Assembly: GCF_001544795.2 (NCBI RefSeq)
Contig: NZ_FCOI02000003.1
Coordinates: 430,662 to 494,661, forward strand
Source: Caballeronia temeraria
GTDB lineage: Bacteria; Pseudomonadota; Gammaproteobacteria; Burkholderiales; Burkholderiaceae
Reading direction: 5' to 3'
Length of the DNA: 64,000 nt
Shown here: positions 16,931 to 28,477 of the stretch, one piece after another
How the letters are laid out: each line of letters opens with the position of its first letter
Numbering within the stretch: position 1 is the first letter of the stretch
The notes under the pieces: model-generated
Seen by the model: only the letters and a program-made list of their open reading frames with translations
Told to the model about the DNA's origin: nothing
The model's database searches: none
Translations under genes and position numbers: made by a program

Positions 16931-19900
16931 TCACCAGATATAGCGCGCGCCGAACTGCCCCTGATAGCTGCGATATCCGCCGTTGCCTTGCTGATAGCCG
17001 AGGTTGCCCCAGACGCGCCATTGCTTCGAGAACTGCCCCTGCGCGCCGACCTTCACTTCCATGCGGTTGTTCGGACCGTCCTGCGACACGACGACATTGT
17101 TGAACGCAACCGAGTTGCCGTTCGTGTCGTGCCACCAGTTCAGTTCGACGAACGGCAGCCAGCCCGGCGCCGCATCCGATCCCGGCGCGTGAAAGAGGCG
17201 CACGCCCAGACGTGTCGTGAGGTTGTTGACGGTATCGCTGTGCACGGTGGTGCCGTTCGCTTCGGTGTGGTCGTCGGCGCCATAGTTCGAGTAGATCAGT
17301 TGCGCCTGAGGCTCGATCAGCACCGGTCCCGTCGACGTCCGCGCGACCGGAAACGCCCATCCGGCTTCCACCGATCCCGCCACATAGCGGCTTCCGTAGC
17401 TTTCGCCGTTCAGCATCGAGCCTTTGACCGTGTTGTCGAAATGCGCGTACTGGAACCATGTATCGACGTAAGGTCCGTCCGGCGCGAAGACATTGCGCCG
17501 CCACGTCGCGTACGCGCCCACGCTCGCGCCGTTCACGTTGCCGCGCGCGGTGGCGGCGTTGTTCTGCGCGGTGGCGTCGGTCGTCGTGGAGCCATAGCCC
17601 GCCATCACGCCCGCCTGCCAGTGCTGGCCGTTGCCCGCGCGATGCAGCAAGTCGATGCCCGCCTGCACGATCGCCGTATCCGCCGATTCGCCGATGCGCC
17701 CGCTCGCCGCATCCGCATCGGTGTGGTCGGCTCGCGTGCGCACCCATGCCGTCGATTCGTTGCCGGTCATGCCGGGCATCGCGTAGGGATCGGCGAATCC
17801 GGCGCGATCGTGCAGCGTCATCACGAACATGGCGCGCGCGGCCGCCTGATTGCCGAGATAGCCGCCGGGCTCGGGGCGCAGAACCGGTGACGGCGATGGT
17901 GACGGCGACGGCGACGGCGCATTCGTTGCCGATCGCAGATACCAGTCGCCATCGCCGGGTGTGGAGACGCCGCCCTTGAACAGGCTGTACTCGTAGGGAC
18001 CGGCGACCGCGCGGCCGTTCAGCGTGAAGACGCCGTTCGACGCGCCGTCCACCTGGACGAGCTGAATGCCGTTCGTCGTGGCCGCGCCCGCGCCGCCCGC
18101 ATTGGCGATGGTGACCGCCGTCTGCCCCACCGTGCTGCCATGCACGACGAGCCGGTCGGTCGCCGAGTTGTCGCCGCCGAGCACGGTGCTCATCGTCATC
18201 TGGCCGTTGTTTCCGGTGTAGTCGCCCGCGACGACGAGCGTGCTCGCGGGCGTCGGACTGCTCATCCGGATGGCGCCGTTGTTGACGAGCGCGCCGCCGA
18301 TCGTGAACTGGCCGGCCGGCCCATTGGCGAAGCCCGGCGCGGCATCCGCGACGGCCAGCACGCCATTGTTGACGACCGCGCCGCCGACGCCGCCATAGCC
18401 GCCGAACGTCGCGCCCTGCGCAACCGTCACTTGCGGCGTGTTCGCGAGCCGCGCGCCGTCGGCGAGCACGAGCGCGCCCGCATTCACCGCCGTCGTGCCG
18501 CTGTAGGTCTGCGTGTTCGTCAGCGTGAGCGTTCCGCTGCCGGACTGCGCCACGCTTCCCGTCCCGCTGATGACATTCGGATAGCTGAGCGCGTCGCTGC
18601 GATTGAAGACGAGCGCGCCGTTATCGACGATATCGCCCGCGACAAGGCCGCTCGCGCCGCCCGCGCCGAGTTGCAGCGTGCCTGCGCTGATCGTCGTCGG
18701 GCCGGTGTAGGTGTTGTTGGCGGACAGCGTCAGCGTGTTCGCGCCCGTCTTCGTCAACTGGCCGCTGCCGCTGATGATGCCGTCGAAGGTCGAATCCGCC
18801 GTGTTGTTCGCGGTCAGCGCCGCGCCGTTCAGCGTGACGCTGCCGGCGCCCGTGAGGTTGTTGGCTTGCTGATCGAACGCGTTCAGGTCGAACGTCGCGC
18901 CCGGCGCCACCGCCAGTTGCGAACTGCCGGCGATCACGTTCGCCGCGCCCGCGCGCAATGTCCCGGCGTTGACGAGCGTCGCGCCGGTGTAGGTGTTCGC
19001 CTTCGACAACTGCAACGTTCCCGCGCCCGCTTTCGTGAGCGTCTTGCCGTCCCATTGGGTCGCGGCGTTGGGCGATTCGTCGGCGAGCACGGCGTCCATG
19101 TCGAAGGAATCGTCCGCGCCGGTCAGCGTGAAGACGCCGTTTGCGTTCTGCGGTGTCGTGGTGTGCGCGCCGTACCACGTCAGGCCGATCCCGACGACGT
19201 AATTCTGCGGCGTGTAGGCCGAAGTCAGCGTCAGATAGTCGACGGGGGTCGTCGTGCCGCCGATGCGCGTGTTCGCGAAGGTTCCGCTCAGGTTGCCGGG
19301 TGCAGCGGTGTGGATCTCGGTGAACACGCTCGACGCCAGTTGCGATGCGCTCGCCGTCGCCGATGCGCTGTAGCCCGCCATGTTGAACGTCGCGCCGGGG
19401 CGGATCGTCGCCGTGTTCGCGTCGATGACCGGTTGTGCCGTGCCGATGACATTGTTCAGCGTGCCGTTCATGACGAACGCGTTGCCGACCGCGAGCGTGC
19501 TCTGACGCGAGAGCGCCGTGGTCGCACCCGCCGCCGTCGCGTAGTTGCCGGTCGTCGTGAAAGCGCCGTTCTGGAGGAAGCGCACCGTGCCGGCATCGAC
19601 GGAAACGGAACCTTGCGACGAACCCGCTCCGCTCAGGATCGCCACGCCGCCGCCGGTCTTGACGAGCGCGCCCGCGCCGCTGAGCACGTTCGCGAAGCTG
19701 CTGTCGTTCGCGAAGTCGAGCCGCAGCAGCGCGCCGTTCGCCACCGGCCCGCTCCCGAGCGACGCGCCGTTCGACGCAACGAGCGCGCCCGCATCGATCG
19801 ACGTGCCGCCTGCATACGCGTTCGCGCCGTTCAGCGTGAACGTGCCGCTGCCCGTCTTGGTCAGGCTGCCGGCCCCGCGGATCACGCCGTCGAAGTGCGT

Positions 19901-22900
19901 GTCGATGTTGTCGTTCACCGTCAGCGCCGCGCTGCCCAGCGCGATGTTGCCCGCGCCGTTCAGGTTGTTGACCTGTTGCGCGAAGCTGTTCAGATCGAAC
20001 GTCGCGCCGCTCGCCACGCTCACATTGCCGCTCGCGGCGATCGCGTTCGCGATGCCCGCTCGCACCGTGCCGGCGTTCACCAGTGTCGCGCCGGTGTACG
20101 TGTTCGCGCTCGACAGAATCAGCGTACCCGCGCCGTTTTTCGTGAGCGTCGTGCCGTCCCAGCCGCTGGTGAACGGCCCGGCCTGATTCGCGAGCACGAC
20201 GTCGGCGTTGAAGGTATCGGCCGCATTGGCAAGCGTGAAGACGCCGTTGCCCTTCGACGGACCCGCGAGCCACGTGAGACCGAAGCCCACGTTGTAGTTC
20301 AGGTTGTCGCTGCTTTTCGCGCCGGCAAGCGTCAGATAGTCGACGGGACTCGACGCGCCGCCGAAGCCCACGCTCGCGAAATCGCCGGTAATGCCGCCCG
20401 TCGTGTGAATCACGTTGAACTGCGAGCTCGTGAGTGCGCTCGCCGTGTTGGGCGCGCCCGCGCCGAAGCCGCTCACGTTGAGCGCGCCGTTCAGCGTGGC
20501 CGTACCGGCGGTGATGACCGGCTGCACGCTGCCGAGCGCGACGGTCAACGCCGCACCCGGCGCCTGCGTGAAATCCGATGCAACGGCGAGCGATGAATCG
20601 GCGGCGACGGCCGTCGTCGCGCCGGCATTCGTCACGTAGCTGGCCGCGTCGAACGCACCCGCCTGGTTCAGCGACAGCGTGCCCGCCGCCACGCCGACCG
20701 CGCCTTGCGCCGAGCCCGCGCCCGTCAACGTGGCCGCGCCGCTGCCGGTCTTGAGCAACGCGCCCGTGCCGCTCAACACATTCGCGAACGTCGATGGATT
20801 CGCGAAATCAAGTTGCAGCGTCGCGTTATTGACGACCGCGCCGGTGCCGAGTGCGTTTCCGTTCGTCGCGGTGAGATTGCCCGCGCTGATCGTCGTGCCG
20901 CCGGTATAGGTGTTCGCGCCGCTCAACGTCAACGCGGCGCTGCCGGTTTTGGTCAAGGCTGCCGCTGCCGCTGATCACGCCGCTGAACGTCGACGCGGCG
21001 GAATTGTTCGCGGTGAGCGCCGCGCTGCCCAGCGTGACCTTGCCCGCGCCGCTCAGATCGTTGGCCTGTTGCGCGAAGCCGTTCAGGTCGAAGGTCGCGC
21101 CCGACGCCACCAACAGTTGCGAACTATCGGCGATCACATTTGCCGCGCCCGCGCGCAACGTGCCCGCATTGACGAGCGTCGCGCCCGAATACGTGTTCGC
21201 CTTCGACAATTGCAGCGTGCCCGCGCCCGCTTTTGTCAGCGTCTTGCCGTCCCAGCTCGTCGCGGCGTTGGCGGAGTCGTCGGCGAGAACGGCGTCCATG
21301 TCGAAGGAATCGGTGGAATTGACCAGCGTGAAAAGACCGTTGGCGGTCTGCGGCGTCGTGCCGTGCGCCGCGTACCACGTCAAACCCAGCCCGACGACGA
21401 AGTCCTGCGGCGTATACGTCGATGTGAGCGTCAGATAATCGACCGTAGGCGACGTCCCGCCGATTCGCACCGTCGAGAACGTGCCGCTCAAACCCGCCGC
21501 CGCGGTCGTGTGGATCGCGGTGAATGCGCTGTTCGCGAGTTGCGACGCGCTCGCCGTCGCCGCCGCCGAGTAGCCCGCGATGTTGGCGGTCGCGCCCGCG
21601 CCGATCGTCGCCGTGTTCGCCGTGACGGCCGGTCCCGCGTTCGCTGCGCTCATGTTCAGCATGCCGTTCGTCGCGAACGCGCCTCCCACGTTGAGCGTGC
21701 TCTGCGCCGAGAGCGTCGTCGCCGCGCCCGCCGCCGTCGTGTAGTTGCCCGTCGTGCTGAACGCACCGCTCTGCCCGAACGTCAGTGCGCCCGCGTTGAC
21801 GGTTACCGTGGCTTGCGTCGAGCCCACGCCCGTCAATGTAGCCGCGCCGCTTCCGGTCTTGAGCAGCGCGCCGGTGCCGCTCAACACGTTCGCAAGCGTC
21901 GATTGACTCGCGAAATCGAGTTGCAGCGCGGCGTTGTCGACGACCGCGCCCGTGCCCAGCGCGTTTCCGCTCGTCGCGATCAGATTGCCCGCGCTGATCG
22001 TCGTGCCGCCGGTATACGTATTCGCGCCGCTCAACGTCAACGCGGCGCTGCCGGTTTTGGTGAAGCCGCCGCTGCCGCTGATCGCGCCGCTGAACGTCGT
22101 GGCGGCCGACTCGTTCACGGTGAGTGCTGCGCTGCCCAGCGTCACCTTGCCCGCGCCGCTCAGATTGTTGAGTTGTTGCGTGAAGCCGTTCAGGTCGAGC
22201 GTCGCGCCGCTCGCCACGCTCACATTGCCGCTCGCGGCGATCGCGTTGGCGATGCCGGTTCGCAACGTGCCGGCGTTCACCAGCGTCGCGCCCGTGTAGC
22301 TGTCCGCACTCGAAAAAATCAGCGTGCCCGCGCCGTTCTTCGTAAGCGTCTTGCCGTCCCAGCCGGTCGTGAACGGTCCGGTCTGATTCGCGAGCGCAAC
22401 GTCGACGTTGAACGTATCCGTCGCATTGGCGAGCGTGAACACGCCGTTGCCCTTCGACGGACCCGCGAGCCACGTCAAACCGAGTCCCACGTTGTAGTTC
22501 AGGTTGTCGCTGCTCTTCGCGCCGGCGAGCGTCAGATAATCGACGGCACTCGACGTGCTGCCAAAGCCCACGCTCGTGAAATCGCCGGTGATGCCGCCCG
22601 TCGTGTGAATCACGTTGAACTGCGTGCCGGGCAGCGCGCTCGCCGTCGCGGGCGGGGCCGCGCTGAAGCCGCCCACGTTCAGCGTGCCGTTCAACGCCGC
22701 CGTGTTCGCGGTGATGATCGGCTGCACGCCGCCGAGCACGACGTTCAGCGTGCCGCCCGACGCCTGCGTGTAGGCGCCGGACACGGTCAGCGACGATCCC
22801 GCGCCGATCGCCGTCGTCCCGCCCGCGTTGGTCTCGAAGCTCGCGGCCCGAAACGCGCCCGCCTGATTCAGCGCGAGCGTGCCCGCATTCACCGCGACGT

Positions 22901-24239
22901 CGTTTTGAATCGAGCCGACGCCCGTCAGCGCGGTAATGCCGCCCGCATGCACGAGATTTCCCGTCCCGACGATGACGCCCGCGAACGTCGACGCATCGCT
23001 GCGATTGAACTGAAACACGCCGTTATTGACGACATTGCCGGTCAGCGCGCCCGATCTGCCGCCCGCGCCGAGCTTCAGGATGCCGCCCGTCGCCACGGTC
23101 GTGCCGCCGCCGTTTTGCGTGACCGTGCCGCCCAGTTCAAGCGTGCCCGCAACGTTGAGCGCCGCCGGCGACGCGCCGCCGAGCGTCACGTCGCCGTCGA
23201 GCGTCCACGAGCTTCCGGCCGCCGACGTCAACGACGCGTATCCGTTTCCCGATGTCGCATCGAAGGCGCCGTCTTCCGTCCCCAGCCCGGTCAGCGTGAT
23301 GGTGTTGCCCGTTCCGTGACTCGTGATGGCCGGCGTGCTGCCCCCTCCGTTCAACTGCGAACCCGTGCCGAGCGTCACCGTGTTGTTCGCGCCGGCGAGC
23401 AGAACCGCCGGTCCGCCCGTGCTCGAAATCGCGCCGCCATTCACGAGCGTGCTGCCCTGCTGAAGCTGCACGCCAGGATCGGTCGTGCCGCTCACGATGA
23501 CGCCGGAATTGCTGTTGTTGACGATCATCGGGGTTGTCGAAATGCCGAGCACGCCGCCGTGATAGCCGCTGATCAGGCCGTCGTTGTTGACGGTCACGGC
23601 TCCCGTGCCGTCCTCGGCTTTGACCGCGGTTCCGTATGTGCCGTCGCCCGTGCCCGACTTGATCGATGCGCCCACATGGTTGTTGACGGTGACCGCGCCG
23701 GTCGTCGCGAGATACACGCCGTCCGGCGTCGTGGAGATCGGACCCGCGACCGCATTATTGACCGTGCCGAAATTATCGACGGTCCCGCTCGCGTCGCCGT
23801 CATATCCGATGCCGTGACTGATACGCGCGCTGATATCGCCGTAATTGGTCACGTTGCTGTTCGCACCCGTGCCGAGCTCCACGCCATAGGTGTGACCGAG
23901 CAAGGCCCCGCCGACGTTGTTGATCAGCTGTCCGTTGACGGCAAAGCGAATCGCCGCTGCCTGATTATCGGTTGAACTGATTATGGTGCCCGCGTTCGTG
24001 AACACGACGGGCGCGATGCCCGTGACATCGACGGCATTCTGGAGCGTCGTCGTGATCGTCGTGCCGGCGTTGACCTGATAGGCGGTGTCCGTCGAAACGG
24101 TTTGCCCCGTCGTGCTTGAATTCAGAACCACCACCGAGCGAGCCGCCGAGGCGAAGACCATCAGCATGACCGCAGCCAAAGGCCTGAGCGTCGTATTGAA
24201 CGACGCACGCCGATCCGTACGATTGCGAGGTTCGTTCAT
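16931..24239 (-). pseudogene. Giant PATR-repeat autotransporter, split by a one-base frameshift
   Basis: With the frame corrected this is about 2435 residues. The start at 24239 has an extended signal peptide (to about residue 36, ASA-R). A beta-helical passenger follows, built of autotransporter-associated repeats of the type LTKTGSAALTLSGANTYTGG. A PSPSPSPSP linker near 17900 precedes a C-terminal beta-barrel ending in the aromatic residue W (GQFGARYIW*). Around 20956-20960 one extra base breaks the frame: the upstream part reads SGSGSLDQNRQ, whereas the downstream frame resumes LTKTGSAALTLSG. The sister repeat near 22051-22075 lacks this base. A type Va surface protein, probably adhesin-like. 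Either a true pseudogene, a phase-variable state or a sequencing error. Confidence 0.85.
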
Positions 24240-24453
24240 TCGGCTGTTTCCACCCTTGTCTGATTGAGCGAAGCGGACAGAGTCATTCTAGAAAGCGCAT
24301 TTTGAAAAATCACGCTGCAGGCGCATGTTTCATGCATATAGCGATGAAATTCATGCGAGCGCTTTCAAAGACGAAAACAAGGGGAGATTTGTTGCAGATC
24401 GACGTCGACGGCCTTCGCCGAACGAAGCCGGATTGATTCGATATGCGAAAGAC

Positions 24454-25938
24454 TCAGCGCTTCAGCGTGGAAGCGTCGGCGCGCTTCGCGATGAGCGAAG
24501 GCAGGCGCGGCAGCGTATGCGGCCAGTGTGTCGCTTCGTGTGCGAAACGCGCCGCCACGCTTCGCAAACTGAATTGATCCGCTGCGAGCCGCACGATGAC
24601 CCTGCGCGCGATCTTCCAGACATCGACATCCGGCGCGATATCCTGCGCGACGCGCTCGATCCGCTCCGCCGCCCGCGACAGCAACACGGCCCGCGATGCG
24701 ATTCGCCCATGCGACGCGCTGAACATGTGCTCGGCGGGCGCCTTGCCGATCGCGCCGAACAGATGCGCGATGCCTGCGCTTCGCCGCGAAGCCGGCGACG
24801 CGAAACGCTCGGCCTCGCGCCGATACGTCGCTTCGACGCGCACCTCATGATGCGTGACGTTCGACTCGGGCCGGCCGTGTTCGAGATGCGCGCGCGCCGC
24901 CGCCTTGTGATCGCCCTCCATCAGCGCCTGCGACACGCCGACGATGAAATCGCGCTCGTGCGCCGCGAAGATCATCATCGGGTTATCGGATTCGAGGACG
25001 ATCTGGCCGCGCGTCTGCGGCTCGATGCTCACGCGCGCGCCCGCCGCGTCCAGTCCCGCGTGATACAGGCCGACGCCGAGCGCCATTTCGAAGAACGCTT
25101 CGATGAGCGTCGCGAGCACATCGGCGCGATCGAGTCCGCACGCCGCGAGCGTGTCCGCATCGGACAGCGCGGCCGTTTCGATTGCACGCGTGGTCAGCAC
25201 AGCATCGTTGCAATAGTCCCAGAGGACTTCGGGCACGGCGAGGCGATCGTCGTCGCGCAGGCGAAAGCGCAGATAGCTCTGATCCGCCGCGCGCTGGCGC
25301 AGGTCGATCATCGCGTCGACGCTTTCGCGCGCGCGGCGCACCCATTCGACCGGATGCAACTCGCGCGCCTTCGCCGAGCGCCGTTCCGCGAAACGCGCCG
25401 CCGCGAGCGCGAGGTCGAGATCGTCTTCGAGTTCGGCGTGCGCATCCGCGCGTAGCAGCGTGACGCGCACGGGCATCGTGCCGATGCGCGCGACATGCGT
25501 CTGCTCCGCGACGCCCGAGCGCAACGGCACGTCGCACAGATCGGTGAGTTCGAACGCAAGCGTCGCGGGAAACGCCGCTGCGCACGCCGTGCGAAAGCGC
25601 GCCGCATCGTGGGGCGTGAAGAGGCCGTCGAGTTCGGAGAGCGCGACGCGCACCGCCGTTTCCGCGAGCGCGGGATGACGCGCGAGCGCGCCGGACGCGT
25701 TTTCCAGCACGCGCGACAGTTGCGAAAGCGCGGGCACGCCGGCGCCGAGCGGTGCGGCGCGCGCACCATGCGACGCGAAAAAGCGCGCCACGCGCGTCAT
25801 TGCCGCGCCGTCATCGGCTTGATGCGTCTGATGGCTTTCGTGCACGAACGCCCGGCCCAGCCGCCAGAGCGTCGCGAGTCGTCGGACAAGCAAATTCAGG
25901 CTCGCTGAAAGTGAATTGAAACCGCGGAAAGACTGCAA
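24454..25938 (-). CDS. AarF/UbiB-like protein, probable pseudokinase
   Basis: 494 residues. The order resembles the ABC1/UbiB atypical kinase family: VRVTLLRADAHAELEDDLDL (cf. VAVKVLRP...I..DL), HPVEWVRRARESVDAMIDLR, LAVPEVLWDYCNDAVLTTRA and FFEMALGVGLYHAGLDAAGA (cf. Q....GFFHADLHPGN). The catalytic Lys is Thr and the ADLHPGN loop reads AGLDAAG, so phosphotransfer is unlikely. The C-terminal 150 residues are family-unspecific and helical. Starts at 25938 or 25800 are both possible. Role unknown; no ubiquinone genes nearby. The family call is from pattern order and only moderately sure. Confidence 0.55.
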   Translation of the reverse strand: MQSFRGFNSLSASLNLLVRRLATLWRLGRAFVHESHQTHQADDGAAMTRVARFFASHGARAAPLGAGVPALSQLSRVLENASGALARHPALAETAVRVALSELDGLFTPHDAARFRTACAAAFPATLAFELTDLCDVPLRSGVAEQTHVARIGTMPVRVTLLRADAHAELEDDLDLALAAARFAERRSAKARELHPVEWVRRARESVDAMIDLRQRAADQSYLRFRLRDDDRLAVPEVLWDYCNDAVLTTRAIETAALSDADTLAACGLDRADVLATLIEAFFEMALGVGLYHAGLDAAGARVSIEPQTRGQIVLESDNPMMIFAAHERDFIVGVSQALMEGDHKAAARAHLEHGRPESNVTHHEVRVEATYRREAERFASPASRRSAGIAHLFGAIGKAPAEHMFSASHGRIASRAVLLSRAAERIERVAQDIAPDVDVWKIARRVIVRLAADQFSLRSVAARFAHEATHWPHTLPRLPSLIAKRADASTLKR

Positions 25939-26082
25939 TGCCGTTCAGCATGGCATCCGGATTGCTCAATGTTTAACACGATTCAGCCGCCCCTGCACGC
26001 GGACCAGTTCAGGCCCGCTGTCTGACGAACAGCAGTATTCACTTCGCTATCCTAGGCAGGTTCATTTTCATGGGATTCATCC

Positions 26083-27000
26083 ATGACGTTCGAAAAGGCA
26101 TTGCATCGAGCACTCGTCGAGCGAAGCGGCGTGCGCAGCTTCGTCGTCGCGCATGAAGGGCGCATCGTGTTCGAGCATTATCGGCACGACATTGCGCCCG
26201 ACAGTCTGCAAGACATCAATTCGGTCACGAAAACGGTCGTCGGGCTCGCGATCGGCGCGGCGCTGCACGAAGGCGTGATGCTGCCGCTCGACACGCCCGT
26301 CAGCCGCATCCTGCCGCAACTGTGCGAACGCGGTTTCGACCGCCGCGTGCGGCGCATCACGCTGCGTCATCTGCTGACGATGACAGCGGGCTTCGAGTGG
26401 GATCAGAGCGTCGTCGACGAATGCGTGCTCGGTCCCTGCGACCGGTTTCGCAGCGAGGAAAGCCGTCTGCGCTTCGTGCTGTCGCGGCCGCTGGCGCCGC
26501 CCGGCATGCGCTTCGAATACGACTCGCACGCGCTCCAGTTGCTGTCGCTCGTCGTCGAAGCGATGACGGGACACACGCTCGATTGCTATGCGCGCGACGC
26601 GCTGTTCGCGCCGCTCGGCATCGCGGCGAGCGAATGGATCAGCGACGAGGAAGGTCACACGTTCGGCGGCCGCGGACTCATGCTGCGCACACGCGACATG
26701 ATCTCGCTCGGCGTTCTGATGATGAACCGCGGCGCATGGAACGGCGCGCAGCTCATCGACGAAAGGTTCATCGATGACGCGATGTCCGTGCACAGCGACG
26801 GCGGCCCGCCGATGGACGACGCGCAATACGGCTATCTCTGCTGGATCGATCCGCGCTACGTCTTCGCGGCCGGATACGGCGAGCAGTTCATCTTCGTCGC
26901 GCCGCGCGAGCGGGTCGTCGCGGCCGCGACCTGCGATCAGGACGACACGCCCAAAGGCCTGCGCGAACTATTCGTCGAGCACGTGCTCGACCGCCTCTGA
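26083..27000 (+). CDS. Beta-lactamase-family serine hydrolase
   Basis: 305 residues. Class C/DD-peptidase fold: SxxK is S47-VT-K50 in NSVTK and YxS is Y145-D-S147. The region GYGEQFIFVAP near the end replaces the usual HTG. There is no signal peptide, so it is probably a cytoplasmic esterase or amidase rather than a beta-lactamase. Single gene, divergent from the UbiB-like gene. Confidence 0.85.
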   Translation: MTFEKALHRALVERSGVRSFVVAHEGRIVFEHYRHDIAPDSLQDINSVTKTVVGLAIGAALHEGVMLPLDTPVSRILPQLCERGFDRRVRRITLRHLLTMTAGFEWDQSVVDECVLGPCDRFRSEESRLRFVLSRPLAPPGMRFEYDSHALQLLSLVVEAMTGHTLDCYARDALFAPLGIAASEWISDEEGHTFGGRGLMLRTRDMISLGVLMMNRGAWNGAQLIDERFIDDAMSVHSDGGPPMDDAQYGYLCWIDPRYVFAAGYGEQFIFVAPRERVVAAATCDQDDTPKGLRELFVEHVLDRL

Positions 27001-27056
27001 GCCCACGGTGTTGACACGTCTGTATCTTTTTGTCGATGCGTACTTCGGATTAATCT

Positions 27057-27103
27057 GAATGCGGTATCTTATAAATACGTCATTTGAAGACGTAACCGCA
27101 TTC
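27057..27103. repeat. 15-bp inverted repeat with a 10-bp AT-rich interruption
   Basis: The 3' arm GACGTAACCGCATTC (27089-27103) is perfectly complementary to GAATGCGGT (27057-27065) plus TACGTC (27076-27081). The ten bases between those two pieces, ATCTTATAAA, break the 5' arm. The interruption is -10-like. It lies 62 bp before the next gene and may be an operator or the 5' hairpin of its transcript. Confidence 0.6.
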
Positions 27104-27164
27104 AGGACCGAGCCAACTTCGAGCGCCATGCAAGAAGACTCATAACGACAAAACGAGAGGCGCC

Positions 27165-27575
27165 ATGCAACACCCTTCCGAGCCGCCGATGGCGAAAGCG
27201 ATGTACATCCTTGGGCAGATCGGCGCGATTATCTGTCACGAACGCGGACCGAGCCCGCAAACCGAAGTGCTGACGAAGATGGCGTCGCGGCCCGCCGAGG
27301 GCTTCTCGATCGCCGTCGAGAGAATGAACGACATGTGTCCGCCGCGACGCGGCCATCGGCGCGCGCTGCTGCAATGGAAGCACAAGGAAATCGGACGCCT
27401 GCGCAGAATGCTGCCCGATCCTCTGCCGACGGCGGCATCCGCGCATTCGCAGATGCCTTTCTGGGCCGGTTATTGCCAGTACTGGGAAGACATGCTGAAG
27501 GCGCACGTCCAGCACGATATCGAACCGCGCGCGCCGAAGCTCGAAGTCATTCAGGGCAGACGCACCGACGCGTAA
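27165..27575 (+). CDS. Hypothetical protein
   Basis: 136 residues beginning MQHPSEPPMAKAMYILGQIG, moderately basic, with Trp and His in the second half (MPFWAGYCQYWEDMLKAHV). No signal peptide or known motif. GAGAGG lies upstream of the ATG. Its 3' end overlaps the convergent response regulator by 25 bp. Function unknown. Confidence 0.6.
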   Translation: MQHPSEPPMAKAMYILGQIGAIICHERGPSPQTEVLTKMASRPAEGFSIAVERMNDMCPPRRGHRRALLQWKHKEIGRLRRMLPDPLPTAASAHSQMPFWAGYCQYWEDMLKAHVQHDIEPRAPKLEVIQGRRTDA

Positions 27576-27961
27576 TCGCCCTCGCTTTTCCGCGCGGAGA
27601 AATAATCGCGCAGCACGGCGATCATGCCGTCGATCTCCGTCGGCTTCACGAAATAGCCGTTGAAACCGGTGCGCTGCGCGCGCGTCAGATCCTCCGGGTC
27701 CGTGCGGCTCGTATGCGCGATCAGCAGCATCGAGATATCGATGGCGCGAATCGCCTCGGCCGCTTCCCAGCCATCGCCGAGGGGCATCATCAGATCGAGC
27801 AGCACCACGCCGGGCCGCCACTTGCGCGCGAGCGAGACGGCGTCGAGCCCCGTGTGCACGGCGCGCACGGTGAACTCGGCGTCCTCGAGCGCAAGGCATA
27901 TCGCGCGGGTCGCATCGAGATCGTCATCGGCGATGAGCACGCGCGGCTCGTCGTGGCACAT
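27551..27961 (-). CDS. Single-domain response regulator (receiver only)
   Basis: About 136 residues from MCHDEPRVLIADDDLDATRA. Receiver domain with the acidic pocket in ADDD, phospho-acceptor Asp in VVLLDLMMPLGDGW, Thr/Ser in LIAHTSR and Lys in GYFVKPTE. No output domain. An upstream ATG at 28018 would add 19 residues without homology. A CheY/Spo0F-like protein that probably receives phosphate from a hybrid kinase encoded elsewhere. Confidence 0.85.
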   Translation of the reverse strand: MCHDEPRVLIADDDLDATRAICLALEDAEFTVRAVHTGLDAVSLARKWRPGVVLLDLMMPLGDGWEAAEAIRAIDISMLLIAHTSRTDPEDLTRAQRTGFNGYFVKPTEIDGMIAVLRDYFSARKSEGDYASVRLP

Positions 27962-28237
27962 CGTGCGCGGCGGGATCTGCCATAGCGCTTGCGAAGAAAC
28001 ACGGTCGTGTCGTTGCATCGTTCAGGCCTCGGAATGAGCGGAGATATGAGCAACGATCATTCCCTCGCGGGGGTTCCAGAGCGCTTCGCCAGGCCGCGTA
28101 CGGCAGGCCGACGTTACACTTCGGGAATACCCGGTGGCTGTCGCGGCGCGCCGATGCACATGCGCCGTGCAGGATTTGCATCGCTGTCGCATGAGCGTCG
28201 ACGATGGTGCACGTATCTCCAAACGAGAGGCTAAACG

Positions 28238-28477
28238 ATGTTCGTCGTCTATTGGCTTGGCGGCAACCCTTACGTCGAGGGCGCGGCCGGCTACAAGCGC
28301 TTCGAAGCGGACGCGCTCGCCGACGCGCTGCGCTTCGCCGAAGACCTGCGCCGCCGTCAATCCGAGGGCGAAGACATCGGCTTCGTCACGCTATGCAGTG
28401 AAAACCCGCATTCGGTCGGCAAGCCCGGCGTCGCCGATCCGCCCGCCGATTACGACTGGAAAAAGCGCAGACGTTAG
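28238..28477 (+). CDS. Hypothetical small protein
   Basis: 79 residues, MFVVYWLGGNPYVEGAAGYK at the start and VADPPADYDWKKRRR at the end, with AACGAGAGGC upstream. Composition is soluble. No family recognised. Its stop overlaps the stop of the opposing efflux-gene remnant. Confidence 0.6.
   Translation: MFVVYWLGGNPYVEGAAGYKRFEADALADALRFAEDLRRRQSEGEDIGFVTLCSENPHSVGKPGVADPPADYDWKKRRR

Noticed and set aside
18140..23975. Very long plus-strand open frames (818 and 1021 codons) opposite the autotransporter
   Set aside because: They are Arg/Ala-rich shadows of the repeat-rich passenger, with no start context or family features.
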